Assembly (NCBI RefSeq): GCF_018873765.1
Contig: NC_057925.1
Coordinates: 22,269,568 to 22,333,567, forward strand
Length of the DNA: 64,000 nt
DNA from: Telopea speciosissima
Lineage: Eukaryota > Streptophyta > Magnoliopsida > Proteales > Proteaceae
Direction of reading: 5' to 3'
The notes under the pieces are model-generated. The model was not told the DNA's origin, searched no databases, and saw only the letters and a program-made list of their open reading frames with translations. Of the stretch, positions 45,602 to 56,150 are shown one piece after another (positions within the stretch are counted from its first letter, which is position 1; every line of letters starts with the position of its first letter). The position numbers and the translations under genes were made by a program.

Positions 45602-45954
45602 GTACAAAACCCACATTCAAATTTATCTGCTTATGTTATTCTTTCCATTGTTTTGATGTGTGGAATGATTTCAATTCCATGTTTCTCCAATGCTTTTTGT
45701 TATGACTTTAGTAAAGTATCAGCTTGACATCTTCATGAGTCCGAGATAGTTAACCTGCTTTAGCAAAGGGTAAAACTAATGGACGTTAATTCAACTATGG
45801 GTGCTTCTGCTCTTCACATTGGAAAAGAATCTGAAAAAATTGGATACGAATGCCCACAGTTAATGGCAAAAATAATATATGTCAAGCTATTATAATTGCT
45901 GAAATGTAGTTAGTTCAAAATATTTAATGTAATTTTATTTTTTTGGTAAAGTTT

Positions 45955-46060
45955 TTATGTAGAAAAAGGGCATACCCAGTGCACGAGGCTCCCGCCACTG
46001 CGGGGTTTGGGGAGGGTCATAATGTACGCAGCCTTACCCCTGCTTAGATGTAGTAGATAT
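45955..46060 (+). mobile_element. SINE-like fragment, copy 1
   Basis: The words GGGCATACCCAGTGCACGAG, GCTCCCGCCACTGCGGGGTT and GGGGAGGGTCATAATGTACG form the conserved core of a widespread plant SINE type (Au-like, tRNA-derived). The 3' part is lost. The other copy lies at 58300-58400. Confidence 0.55.
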
Positions 46061-47262
46061 CATAGTTGAAGACTCAAAAGAAGGAGCATGATGTCCTTAA
46101 TTGTGGTTAATTAATGTGATGAATATAATAAATTTTCTATATTTACTCGTGTTTAATGGCCCAATCCTGGTAGCTTTCAGATACTAGTTGTTAGAAGTAT
46201 TTTCTTTGCTAGAAGAATTGTTAGTTATTTCCTTATTGGTCAATAGTATTTCCAGGATAATATTCCGGGTTTTGTGATTGTTTGCGATGTCATCATTTCT
46301 CCTCTGCATGCATTTGCTTCATTCATATTGTAAGAGTAGACATCGACATATCTACAAGCGTGATCCCAAGTCTTTAACACATTCGTAACTTCACTATTTT
46401 ATGTTTATCCTTTTTTACTTCGAGAACTTTTTTTGTGTTTTATTTGACTTCTCAGAAAATTTTCTTTGCCCAAAATCTTATCTTATTCTGATTGATTGTT
46501 TGCCTACATATATCAATGCCTTGAACTGAAGAAGTTCATTAACACCAATCTGTATTGAAAGAAACAACTAATATTTGTAAGGATGCTAGACAGCTTTCCT
46601 AGGACCCATGAAACTTAACCTATCTTATTCAAAACGCACTCAAACTGAGATTGCAATAATCCAATACATACAACCATACTAAAATTGAGCATTTTGATAA
46701 ATCTAATGTTAAGAATCTTTCAGGACATACTTTGCATCAGCAGCTGTAGTGAGTTCTGCACTGGTCTAGTACCTCACTCTGGATTCTGTGTCGTCGAGTA
46801 TCTCTTTCTTGGTTCTAATCCATAACTCTTATTTGGAATGTGGAAGTACATTTCACTGTGATATAAAAACCAGAGGCATCAAGGCTTAGGTCCAATGCCT
46901 TCATAAAAAGTTCAAATCAGAGGTATACAGTATTATCTCAATTACTTGCTGTGAGTCACTCAGCTGCCTTCCTATCTATTTATGGCCATAACTTCTGTCA
47001 AATATTGTTGACAGATGTCTTTGCTGAGTAGTTGTTTCTAATAACCAAGAAAAAAAATCTATAATGTTTTCAGTTTAGTTTAGTCCAAAATTTTTCTCCA
47101 ACCTAAATATTAGGGCTTTTGCAAACCTACCTATAAGGAGTTAAGGACAACATTTTTGGGCCTGATGGTGGCTCTTCTACTCCCTACTTTGGACAATTAG
47201 AAGGGGGGATAATGACTAAATCTGGAATAGAAGGCATAGATCCTTGTTTATTTTCAACAACT

Positions 47263-47274
47263 TAATTTATTAGA
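47263..47274. repeat. 12-bp target duplication of the RTE insertion, left
   Basis: TAATTTATTAGA, equal to 48311-48322; the duplicate segment has the same pair at 59608-59619 and 60655-60666. Confidence 0.85.
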
Positions 47275-48310
47275 GCGAAAACAACAACTCAGCCTTATTC
47301 CAACTAAATGGGGTCGGCTACATGGAACCATGCAACGACCAAAAATTAATAATAGAAGAAAGAAAAGAACATTAACATAATAACGACACAACTCATCATT
47401 ATTCTAACTAAATGGGATCAGCTACATGGATCTTTGCCCTCCAAACAGTTCTATTCAAGGTCATATTTGAAACAAGCCCTAAGCTATACATGTCTTTTCT
47501 CATCACTTCTTCCAGGGTCATTTTAGGCTTGCCCCTAGCTCTTTTAATACTTTCAATCTGAATCAAGTCACTCCATTGAACACTAGCATCCGAAGGCCTC
47601 CTTTGAACATGACCATGCCACCTCAGAAAACTCTCTCGAAGCTTTTCTTGAATTGGGGTAACTCCCAAATCAGCTCTAATATGATAATTCCTTATTTTAT
47701 CCTTCCTATTTTTGCCACACATCCATCTCAACATCCTCATCTCCACAACATTTAGCTTATCTATATGGTGCTTCTTAACTGCCCATCATTCTGCACCATT
47801 CATCATAGCCAATCATATGACAGTCCTATAAAATTTTCTTTTTAGCTTTAAAGGAATACGCTGATCATATAGCGTTCCAAACACATCTCTCCACTTCATC
47901 CATCCTATTTTAATCATATGGACAACATCATCCTCTATATCACACTCTTTATGTACGATTGAGCCCAAATATTTGAAATAATCACGTTGTGGGATCTCCT
48001 TCCCAACAATATTCACCACCTCATTAACCATTCTAGTGTGGCTAAAGTTACACACTGTATACTCTGTCTTTGTTCTACTTATCTTAAGGCCTTTTGATTC
48101 CAAGTTAGATCTCCATAACTCCAACTTGGCGTTAATCCTTACCTTTGTCTCATCCACCATAACAATATCATTAGCAAAAAGCATACACGAAGGAACTTCA
48201 TCTTGTATGTCTCTAGTTAAATCATCCATGATAAGCGCAATCAAATACGGGCTTATGGCTGACCCTTGTTGTAATCCAACTATAACTGGGATAAGGCAGA
48301 GTTGTTGTTG
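47275..48310 (-). mobile_element. 5'-truncated RTE-clade LINE, copy 1
   Basis: The minus strand encodes the C-terminal half of an RTE-type RT: VGLQQGSAISPYLIALIMDD, CMLFANDIVMVDETKV, LKISRTKTEYTVCNFSHTR, KYLGSIVHKECDIEDDV, and in a second frame MLRWMCGKNRKDKIRN and IRADLGVTPIQEKLRESFLR. The catalytic FADD box reads FAND (48167-48178). TAATTTATTAGA flanks it at 47263-47274 and 48311-48322 as a 12-bp target duplication. The 3' end carries the family tail (AACAACAACTCAGCC on +). Unusually, the 5' end carries a short inverted copy of that tail. Confidence 0.88.
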
Positions 48311-48322
48311 TAATTTATTAGA
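48311..48322. repeat. 12-bp target duplication of the RTE insertion, right
   Basis: TAATTTATTAGA directly follows GTTGTTGTTG, the inverted tail word at the RTE 5' end. Confidence 0.85.
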
Positions 48323-48472
48323 TAGAAAAAAGCCAAACCATTGACATAGGGATACAAACATATAAATGAAAAGGTACAAAATAGAGGCACTATTACATTA
48401 TTGAATGGCCCTTGTACTTAGCTGCCTGCTTGGTTATTTCCTATGTTTAGTCATTTGCAAGAGTGTTGCTGG

Positions 48473-48867
48473 ACCTTGGTTGCCTCTGAAAGAGATCTTC
48501 AAAGTGGTTGCAAGTTGTAGCCCCCCTTCTTATCAGATCAATTCAGTGCAAAGTCTCCTTCGTTGGAGATGTAATCCATTTTAGTACATATTGATTGTTA
48601 ATATATGCTGATCAAAATGGTGAGCCACACAGAACAAATGAACTCCAGCAGTTTTAACAATGAAGGTTTACCTAGATTATTGTCACTAAAAGTTCAGATC
48701 AATTTCATGTGCAATTTGCACATGAACCTGGTTTGTGAAACAAAGTTTTTATTCCATTGTTTATTTGATTGATTGAAGAAAATCTCTCAGGGTTAAGCAA
48801 AAGGATAGTAATAAGTCTACATAATGGAATGGCTAAATGAGATTTTCTTACCTGACCCCAAGGAGTT
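48473..48867. other. Gene-free stretch between the duplication and Copia-B
   Basis: Continuation of the pre-insertion locus; no ORF with a domain. The equivalent sequence after copy 2 is displaced by the hAT element. Confidence 0.4.
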
Positions 48868-49091
48868 TGTTGAAGGATTTGGGATTGACCAAGTTCGGTT
48901 CGGTTCAATTCGATTCTCTCTAGTTCCCTTATTGAAGTGTGTAATATAACTAGGTACACTAGAGTGTCTAGATTCATTATGCACAAGTTAATTGTGCCGA
49001 GTAAATCTTCCATATTTGTAATAATTCTAGATTATAAAGAAAGTGGTAGCCTCTGTCATCTTAACAAGCCAAAATCTCCTCTCTCTCAGCT
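48868..49091 (+). repeat. Copia-B 5' LTR
   Basis: Begins TGTTGAAGGATTTGGG, has CATATTTGTAATAATTCTAG near the end and stops at CTCTCAGCT before the primer site. Matches 54005-54236. Confidence 0.88.
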
Positions 49092-49102
49092 TGGTATCAG
49101 AG
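49092..49102 (+). other. Copia-B primer binding site
   Basis: TGGTATCAGAG, the initiator-Met tRNA complement, directly after the 5' LTR. Confidence 0.88.
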
Positions 49103-49626
49103 TGCAATCCCCTTAGGGTTTTTTTTTAGATTCTGCCATCCCCACTACCACAGCTGTCGCTGCCGCTACCACCTCCGAGGCTTCAACCTTTTGGTTCAGC
49201 ATGGTTGACTGAACATGTGTTAATGCATGTCGCACCATGCTAACCATGCTGACCACTACCCACCACTATGCTACCTACTGCTGTCGCCCTACCATGTGCC
49301 ATCGTTGTCACCCACGTGGCCATTTTACCCTCCTTTAGGGTGCCTTTTTTGTGCCGATCACATTGGCCTCCCACAGCCACTGCCTGTCGGCCCTCATCAG
49401 GCCACTGCCAGTGACCCTACCTGCTTGCGCTAGGCCTTCCAGCCCTGCCAGTGCCTCCTTGGCCCCTGCCTGCTTCTACCGGTTCTATGTTTGGCTTTCT
49501 AGCTGCTGTGGCTTCTCTTTGATGTTTCTTTGAGATGGTTCTGCCCTCTATGTGATTCTTTAGCTCTCCCAATCTTGTGGGTAGCAGCTTCTTTCCAAAC
49601 TCTAGTGCATTTGTTCGATTTTTAAT

Positions 49627-52600
49627 GGAGGGTTCTAGCACATCCGTTGGTACTGGAAGCGGCGACCTGAGTTGCCCCATTACTTCTCACTATCATCACT
49701 CCCTCCAACCTGGACCCACTAAGTTGAATGGATCAAATTACCTTGCATGGTCTTGTGCCTGCCACCTTACCATTTGTGGTAATCATTTTTGGGATATATT
49801 ACTGGTGACACATCTATGCCCACTGAAACTCCAGCTATGGATAATTGGTTAGCTAATGATGCCCTGATCATGTCATTCCTGTTGAACTCCATGGAGCTCT
49901 CCATTAGTTTCAGTTTTGTCCTCCTTAATTCAGCCAAGGAGTTATGGGATGTTGTGGAGCACACTTATGGTTAAGCCAACAACAATGCCCAAATCTATAA
50001 AGTTTGTCATTAGGCTAAAAAAACTAGACAAGAGGACCTTTCTGTATTTGCCTATTACTCTGCCCTTACGACATTTTGGCAACAATTGGATTTCTATCAT
50101 CCTGTTACCATGGCAAGCACCATTGATGTAACAACTTTTGCAAAGGAACGTGAAATGGAACAAGTGTATGCTTTCCTCACTGGACTTAATCCTGAGTATG
50201 ATCAGATACGCATTCAGGTTCCGAACAGGAGCACATTCCCCACACTGCTTGAAGCCTATAATATGATTCAGCATGAGGATCATCGCCGTTCAGTCATGAT
50301 GCCTCATACTACCCCTCCTCAGTTTACTCTTGTTACGACACCATAGACCTCTTTACCTATAGACGGTGCTGGTTCGGTCAGCAAGGTTGGTGCTCCTTGT
50401 GATCCTGTAAAATGTGACAATTGTGGCCGCTCATGTCACACTAGGGAGACTTCCTAGAATTACATGGCCGTCCCAAAGGGGAAAGGAAAGGAGGCAAATC
50501 TGGTTCTACTTGTCCTTAGGCTTACTTAACTGAGACTACAGAGGTCATTGCTGGTACTCCAACTATGTCTGCAAAACAACTTGTGACTCAGCTCCAATGT
50601 ATGGTGACTTAGCTCGGTTCTGCCTCTTCTACCATGACTTCCTCTACCTCACCGGCTTCTCATTTAGCCCAGTTAGGTATTTTTCTTGTGTCCTCTCATA
50701 TTGATTCTTCGTGGCTAATTGGTACTGGAGCCTCGAATCATATGCCCAGCTCCTCGAACTTGTTTGCTTCTTATAACCCTTGTTTGGGCAAGGACAAGGT
50801 CCAAGTTGCTGATGGTTCTCTTTCTGCTATTTCTGGTAAAAGGTCTATCTTATGCTCTCTCACTAGTTCTTTATCTTCTGTCTTGCAAGTTCCCAATCTT
50901 TGTGCCAACTTGCTCCATTTATCGTTTTACAACTAATCTTGATTGTTATGTTTACTTCTTTTTTTCTCACTGTGTTGTTCAGGACCTAGCAACGGGGGCA
51001 ACGAGTGGATATGGTAGAATACGGGATGATCTTTATTACTTGGATCCAGGTCTTACTGCTGCTCCCTCTCCAGTTTGAGCTCATATTATTTGAGTAGATA
51101 ATGCTCTCCGACAACTCCATCATTGGCATCGTCGTCTTGGTCATCCTCTCTTTTATATTTTGCGTCATTTGTTTCCTTTTTTAGTCAAACAATGTAGTTT
51201 GAACCATTTAAATTGTGATATCTATAAACTTGCTAAGCACACCCGGTCCTCGTATTTTTCTAACAATAATTAAAGTTTGATTTCTTTTTCTGTCATTCAC
51301 TCTGACTTGTTTAGTCCTTCTCGTACAGTTACTGGGGTGGCTTTAGATGGTTTATCACTTTTATTGACAACTGTACCCGACTAACTTGGGTATATCTTCT
51401 TTGGTCCAAATCCGAAGCTTTCTCCTGTTTCCAATCCTTTCATAGAATGATCCAAACCCAGTTCAATGCCCAGGTTAAGGTTCTCCACAACGACAATGGA
51501 ACAAAATGCATTAACGGTTCATTTCTTTAGTATCTTGATACACATGGAATCTTCTCTCAGACCTCATGTGTCCGCAGCCTTGAGCAAAATGGTATCCTAG
51601 AACGAAAGAATTACCATCTTCTGGAAGTCACTTGGTCTCTGATGTTTACCACCCAGGTTCCTAAGTACTATTGGGGTGATGTTGTGCTAACTGTTGCTTT
51701 TCTTATCAATCGAATTCCTTTCGCTGCCCTCGATTTTAAGACATCAGTCAGCCAGCTTCTTGATCCTACTATTGCTTCTCATCTTCATATCCGTATATTT
51801 GGGTGTGTCTGCTTTACTCACAAGTCACAACTCATACCCCTCTCGGTCAAAACTTGACCCATAGGCATTCAAATGTATCTTTCTTGGATATTTTACTTCC
51901 CAGAAAGGTCATAAGTGTTATCATCCCCCCCCCCCCTCGCAACCTGTTTATTATGATGGATATGACTTTTCATGAGGATGAACCTTATTACTAGTCTTCT
52001 CTTTAGGGGGAGACTCTAGAAGAAGAGAATCCTTTATCTCCTTTTGTCATTGATACTGTTCGTCTTCAAGGGGAGCATGTGGATGAAATTGATGCCGCCA
52101 CTAAACAAAAGGATCTCATCACCTATTCTCGGCAAAACAAAAAGACTATCCCAAACATACCATGTTCATCTACGCCCCCTGAGCAGGTTCTACCGATCAA
52201 AGCAGTAGGTAAAGAATCTCCGGCTGATCCTGATGATCGCCCTATTGCTCTTAGAAAAGGATTAAGGGCTTGCACCAAACACCCTATTTCTAACTTTATC
52301 TTAGTCCTTGTTCCTGTCCTATCGTGCCTTTGTTTCTTCTCTGTCTTCTGTGTCTTTTCCAATTTCCATAGGGTTAGAAGGAAGCTATTATAGACCCAAA
52401 ATGGAAGAATGCCATGGCAGAGGAAATGCAGGCCTTGAAGAAAAATGATACTTGGGAGCTTTTACCTTGTTCTAACAGAAAGAAGACAGTTAGATGCAAG
52501 TGGGTATTCACAATAAAGTAGAATGCAGATGGAACCACTGCTCGCTATAAGACCAGATTAGTTGCCAAGGGATTCACTCAGGCATATGGCATCGATTATC

Positions 52601-53990
52601 AAAAAACATTTTCCCCAGTGGAAAAAATGAACTCTAATCGAGCCTTGTTGTAAACATAGGATGAGATCTTCAGTAGTTGGTCATGAAGAATGTTTTCCTT
52701 AATGGTGATCTTGAAGAAGAAGTCTACATGGACATTCCTCTTGGCTTTGAATCATCTGCTACAGCTGGCAAACTGTGTAGTCTCCGAAAATCACTCTATG
52801 AGTTGAAACAGTCCCCTCGTGCCTGGTTTGGCAGATTTCAAAAGGCTATGCAAAAGTTCGGCTTCAAACAAAGTAATGTTGATCATACCTTGTTTATCAA
52901 ACACAAAATTGGCAAGGTCACGACACTTATTGTTTATGTGGATGATATAGTGATCGATCACTGGAGATGATGAGGAAGAAATCTCTCTTCTAAAGACTTG
53001 ACTGGGAACCGAGTTCGAAACTACAGACTTAGGACATCTCAAGTACTTCTTGGGAATTGAAATAGCCAAATCAAGTAAAAAGATCTTCATCTCCCAAAGA
53101 AAGTGCGTTCTAGATCTTCTTGGAGAAATTGGGATGCTTGGTCATAAACCTGTTGATTCTCCCATTGAAGTTGACCACCAACTTAGCAGCACCGGTGTTG
53201 ATTCTATGGATAAAGAGCGATATCAACGTCTCGTTGGAAGACTTATATATTTGTCTCACACTAGGTCAGATATTGCCTATGCTGTGGGAGTTGTTAGTCG
53301 TTTCTTACATGATTCCAAAGTAAAGATATCCACGGGGCCCGGTTTGTCCTATTCAGATATTCACGACCAAGAGGTACTGGATTCTCTTTCGGATAGGCCC
53401 TGAAAGGAGAAGGAAGGCTGGAATGCCAACATACGTCTATTATTGAATTCACCTGACCCGCCTATACAGAGTTCTTCGATACTTAAAGTCAGCTTCTGGA
53501 AAGGGTATTCTATTCTCAAACAATGGAAGTCTGAAGTTAGAATCCTTTACTAATGTTGATTGGGTTGGATCCATTGATGACCGCCACTCCACCTTTGGCT
53601 ACCGCACATTCCTTGGAGAAAACCTAGTCACCTAGAGAAGTAAAAAGCAGTCCATAGTTTCCAGATCTAGTGCCGAGGCTGAATACAGGGCTATGGCTCA
53701 AGGAGTATGTGAACTTGTTTGGCTGAAAATGCTTCTCACTGATCTAAAAATTGCTTCTCCTGAGGGACGTATAAGGCTCTACTGCGACACAAAGCTGCAA
53801 TCAGTATAGCCCATAACCTGGTTCAACATGACAGGACCAAACATGTTGAAATTGATTGACATTTTATCGGGGAGAAAATCGAATATGGTCTGATATGCCT
53901 CCTTTTGGCAGATGCCTTTACTAAGGGCTTGTCCATGAAGACCTTCCATCCTATTGTTTCCATGTTGGGCATGCGTGACATCCATGCACC
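49627..53990 (+). pseudogene. Copia-B gag-pol polyprotein, broken
   Basis: Gag: MEGSSTSVGTGSG, then GPTKLNGSNYLAWS and KEREMEQVYAFLTGLNPEYD. The knuckle near 50410 (CDNCGRSCHTRETS) lacks its last Cys. The protease reads SSWLIGTGASNHM near 50708, with the catalytic Asp of DSG replaced by Gly. The pre-integrase HWHRRLGHP is near 51120; the integrase (51280-51900) is in several frames. RT pieces: [54 protein letters not shown] and an intact YVDD (52935-52946). RNase H: RSSAEAEYRAMAQGVCELVW. A foreign-looking stretch interrupts the RT/RNase H connection at about 53327-53450. More than eight stops or shifts exclude function. Confidence 0.92.
53327..53450. other. Unexplained about 120-bp insertion in Copia-B
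   Basis: Copia reading breaks after FLHDSKVK and resumes with THLTRLYRVLRYLKSAS about 120 bp later. The intervening sequence (CACGGGGCCCGGTTTGTCCT, GGATTCTCTTTCGGATAGGC, CTGAAAGGAGAAGGAAGGCT) is more GC-rich than its surroundings and does not translate as copia. Its style resembles organellar DNA, but I cannot confirm that. Confidence 0.6.
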
Positions 53991-53995
53991 AACTT

Positions 53996-54004
53996 GAGGG
54001 GGAG
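53996..54004 (+). other. Copia-B polypurine tract
   Basis: GAGGGGGAG immediately before the 3' LTR start TGTTGAAGG. Confidence 0.85.
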
Positions 54005-54236
54005 TGTTGAAGGATGGATTTGGGTTTAACCCGGTTCGGTTCGGTTCTCTTTAGTTCCATTGTGGAAGTTTGTAATGTAACTAGGTACACTAAAGTGTCT
54101 TGATTCATTATACACATGTTGCACATGTTAATTGTGCTGAGTAAATCTTCCATATTTGTAATAATCCTAGATTTTAAATAAAGTGGTGGCCTCTATCATC
54201 TTGACAAGCCAAAAATCTTCTCTCTCTCTCTTAACT
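54005..54236 (+). repeat. Copia-B 3' LTR
   Basis: Starts TGTTGAAGGATGG and ends CTCTTAACT before GAGTT. It differs from the 5' LTR by a number of substitutions, an extra ACATGTTGC-type insertion and CT-repeat length. Confidence 0.88.
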
Positions 54237-54401
54237 GAGTTGGTACAAGGGTATGCTGGTTTTGATGGGTTGAGCTCAAAGTCTATTTTTTAATGCCCTA
54301 GGTAGGCAGATAATTCTCTTTGTCATTGTAACAGGTAGAATGTGTAAATTCAGGTTCATTCCCCTGTTTATTAATCAAAAAGGCCTTTTCCCTATACTAT
54401 C

Positions 54402-54719
54402 TGTTAAAGTCACCACGTTGGGGGTAAATGACCCATATGTACCATGGGGGTACATTTGTGTCATGTACACTTTACCCGTTCTAGTTCCTAAACTTTCTAT
54501 TTCTCTTAGGTCTCTATTTTAGCTAAGTTTCTATTTCTGTGTAATTTCGTTTAGGAAGGTTTCTCTTCCATGTGATGTAATCATTCTCTTTAAATAATAC
54601 AATTGAGAGGGGGAGAGATAACCAAGGAAGTCTGCGATTTCTCTTTGCAGTCTCTCCCATCGTCTCTTTCTTCTTCTTTTCCTTCTTTATCTCTGGTTTA
54701 TTAATTGGTTTATTGTTAC
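54402..54719 (+). repeat. Copia-D 5' LTR
   Basis: 318 bp with TG...CA ends, a TTTAAATAATAC stretch near 54590 as possible TATA, and a pyrimidine-rich 3' part; it abuts the primer site. Confidence 0.8.
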
Positions 54720-54733
54720 ATGGTATCAGAGCA
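54720..54733 (+). other. Copia-D primer binding site
   Basis: TGGTATCAGAGCAG directly after the LTR. Confidence 0.88.
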
Positions 54734-55323
54734 GTAAATAAACCAGAGATCGATCCTCCTTCATGTGGTTCTGAGAGTCTCTTCAGAGACAGGAATCAAT
54801 ATTGTCTGCAGCAATCCCTGTGCTACCTACCTGCTGCTAATGTCCTTGTTCTTCACAGTACACATATGAACTAGGGATGCTTCTTGTCTACCATTGCTGC
54901 TTATGAAGATTTCAAGCTACTGAAGTCAAAATTATGAAGATTATGTCTGCAGTTTCTAAATCTGGAAATTTTCTTCCAGAATATTGAAGTTCAAGCTTTT
55001 TTTTTTTCCTCCCAATTGATGAGGTTTATCTTTCTTGAGCTGTTTCCTACTACCTAGAGGTCCCTTCGATCCAAATATGGGGCCCAACTTGTGGCTTGAT
55101 TTCCTGGAAATTGGTTTCTCCTTTTTTTTGGCGGATGCTCTGTTTTTATATCAAGTTCCAGACCTTTTTTTTGGTTTATATCTCTTGGTTCTCCAACACA
55201 ATCAGGCTCATATTTGGGGGTTTATCTCCCCTACTGCAGTACCTCCTTCGGTTCTTATTTCAGGTCATTCTGACCTCCAATTCTACATTCCTAAGATTAC
55301 ACCCTGCCGACAGAAGCTAATAC

Positions 55324-56110
55324 ATGTGTTTGATATTTTTTGTTGTCTTTCCTGCTGTCCAAGCTTACATTCATGCCAAGGGTAAGATCAAGTACCCTAC
55401 TGATGACCCTCCTATCATTGATACTAAAGATTCTACTACTGCTACTGCTCATGATGATTGGATGCGTGAGAATTCTACTATTAAAATCTGGTTATGTAAC
55501 AGTATTGAACCTGCCATTGCTGCTAATGTGATGTTTCACACACTTTCTAAAGGTGTTTGGGAAGATCTTCGTGAAAGATATTCCCAAGAGAAAAATATTT
55601 CCCGCACCTATGAACTTTATGAGAAACTGTTCCACTTCTCCCGGGGTGATAAATCTCTAAATGACTACTTCAGTACATATAAAGGATACCTTGAAGAGGT
55701 CCAGGTATATCAGCCTCTCACTACTAATCTGGAGCAATTGAAGCAACAACGGGCTGAGTTTCATGTTGCCAAGTTTTTGGCTGGTCTTCACCCTGATGAT
55801 CAAGCTGTCAAGAGTCAGCTTCTTACTGGAGAAAAGGTGCCCTCTCTCAACGAGGTCTTCTCTCGCTTGCATCGTTTAGTTACTATACCTTCCACGATCA
55901 CTTCTTCTTCCTGCTAAGGACAGTTTTACATTCATTGCTACTTGCGGTCGAGGTTCTAGTAGAGGCCGTGGTTAGTACTGTGGTCGTGGTCGTGGTTCTA
56001 CTGGTCGTGGTACAGATGGACAGCTCTTTGACAAATCCTCTCGCCAGTGTACTTATTGTGGGAAGCCTAATCATACCGTTGACACTTGTTGGGCAAAACA
56101 TGGTTGACCA
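55324..56110 (+). pseudogene. Copia-D gag (UBN2-like) with CCHC knuckle
   Basis: An open frame of 197 codons (55324-55917) has IKYPTDDPPIIDTKDST, then NSIEPAIAANVMFHTLSKGV, WEDLRERYSQEKNISRTYEL and FLAGLHPDDQAVKSQL, the typical copia gag core. After a stop, a Gly/Arg-rich segment (CGRGSSRGRG) and an intact knuckle CTYCGKPNHTVDTCW (about 56050-56095) follow in a shifted frame. The N-terminal part before 55324 is in another frame (LISGHSDLQFYIPKIT). It encodes a capsid-like structural protein of the element, here non-functional. Confidence 0.85.
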
Positions 56111-56150
56111 GAGTGGCCTATAGCCTCAGTGGAAAGGGAAATACATCTTA

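Larger units (their letters stand above)
45602..47274. other. Intron-like stretch after the candidate exon, copy 1
   Basis: T-rich sequence following a splice-donor-like site; no further exon recognised. It includes the SINE-like fragment listed separately. The same stretch is in copy 2 at 57946-59619. Confidence 0.5.
45347..48472. repeat. 3126-bp direct duplication, copy 1
   Basis: Starts AAAGAAATTTTTGTTTCC and ends GAGTGTTGCTGG. It matches 57691-60816 with the same length and mostly single-base differences. It carries a 60-codon exon-like ORF, a SINE-like fragment and a 5'-truncated RTE LINE in the same order. Confidence 0.95.
48868..54236 (+). mobile_element. Copia-B: complete but defective Ty1/copia retrotransposon
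   Basis: The element has a 224-bp 5' LTR, primer site, gag-protease-integrase-RT-RNase H, purine tract and a 232-bp 3' LTR. GAGTT stands at 48863-48867 and 54237-54241 as the 5-bp target duplication. The LTRs start alike (TGTTGAAGGAT) but differ by numerous substitutions and indels, so the insertion is not recent. The LTR 3' ends read AGCT/AACT rather than CA. The reading frame has many stops and shifts. Confidence 0.93.
54402..56150 (+). mobile_element. Copia-D: truncated Ty1/copia element (LTR, primer site, gag)
   Basis: The LTR 54402-54719 (TGTTAAAGTCACC...TTATTGTTACA) is followed directly by TGGTATCAGAGCAG and, after a leader, by gag. No protease, integrase or RT follows and no 3' LTR is seen, so the element lost its 3' part after about 56150. 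Confidence 0.85.

Noticed and set aside
49092..49102. TGGTATCAGAG words (also 54720 and 40881) as possible tRNA gene parts
   Set aside because: They are primer binding sites directly inside copia LTRs; no cloverleaf can be formed around them.
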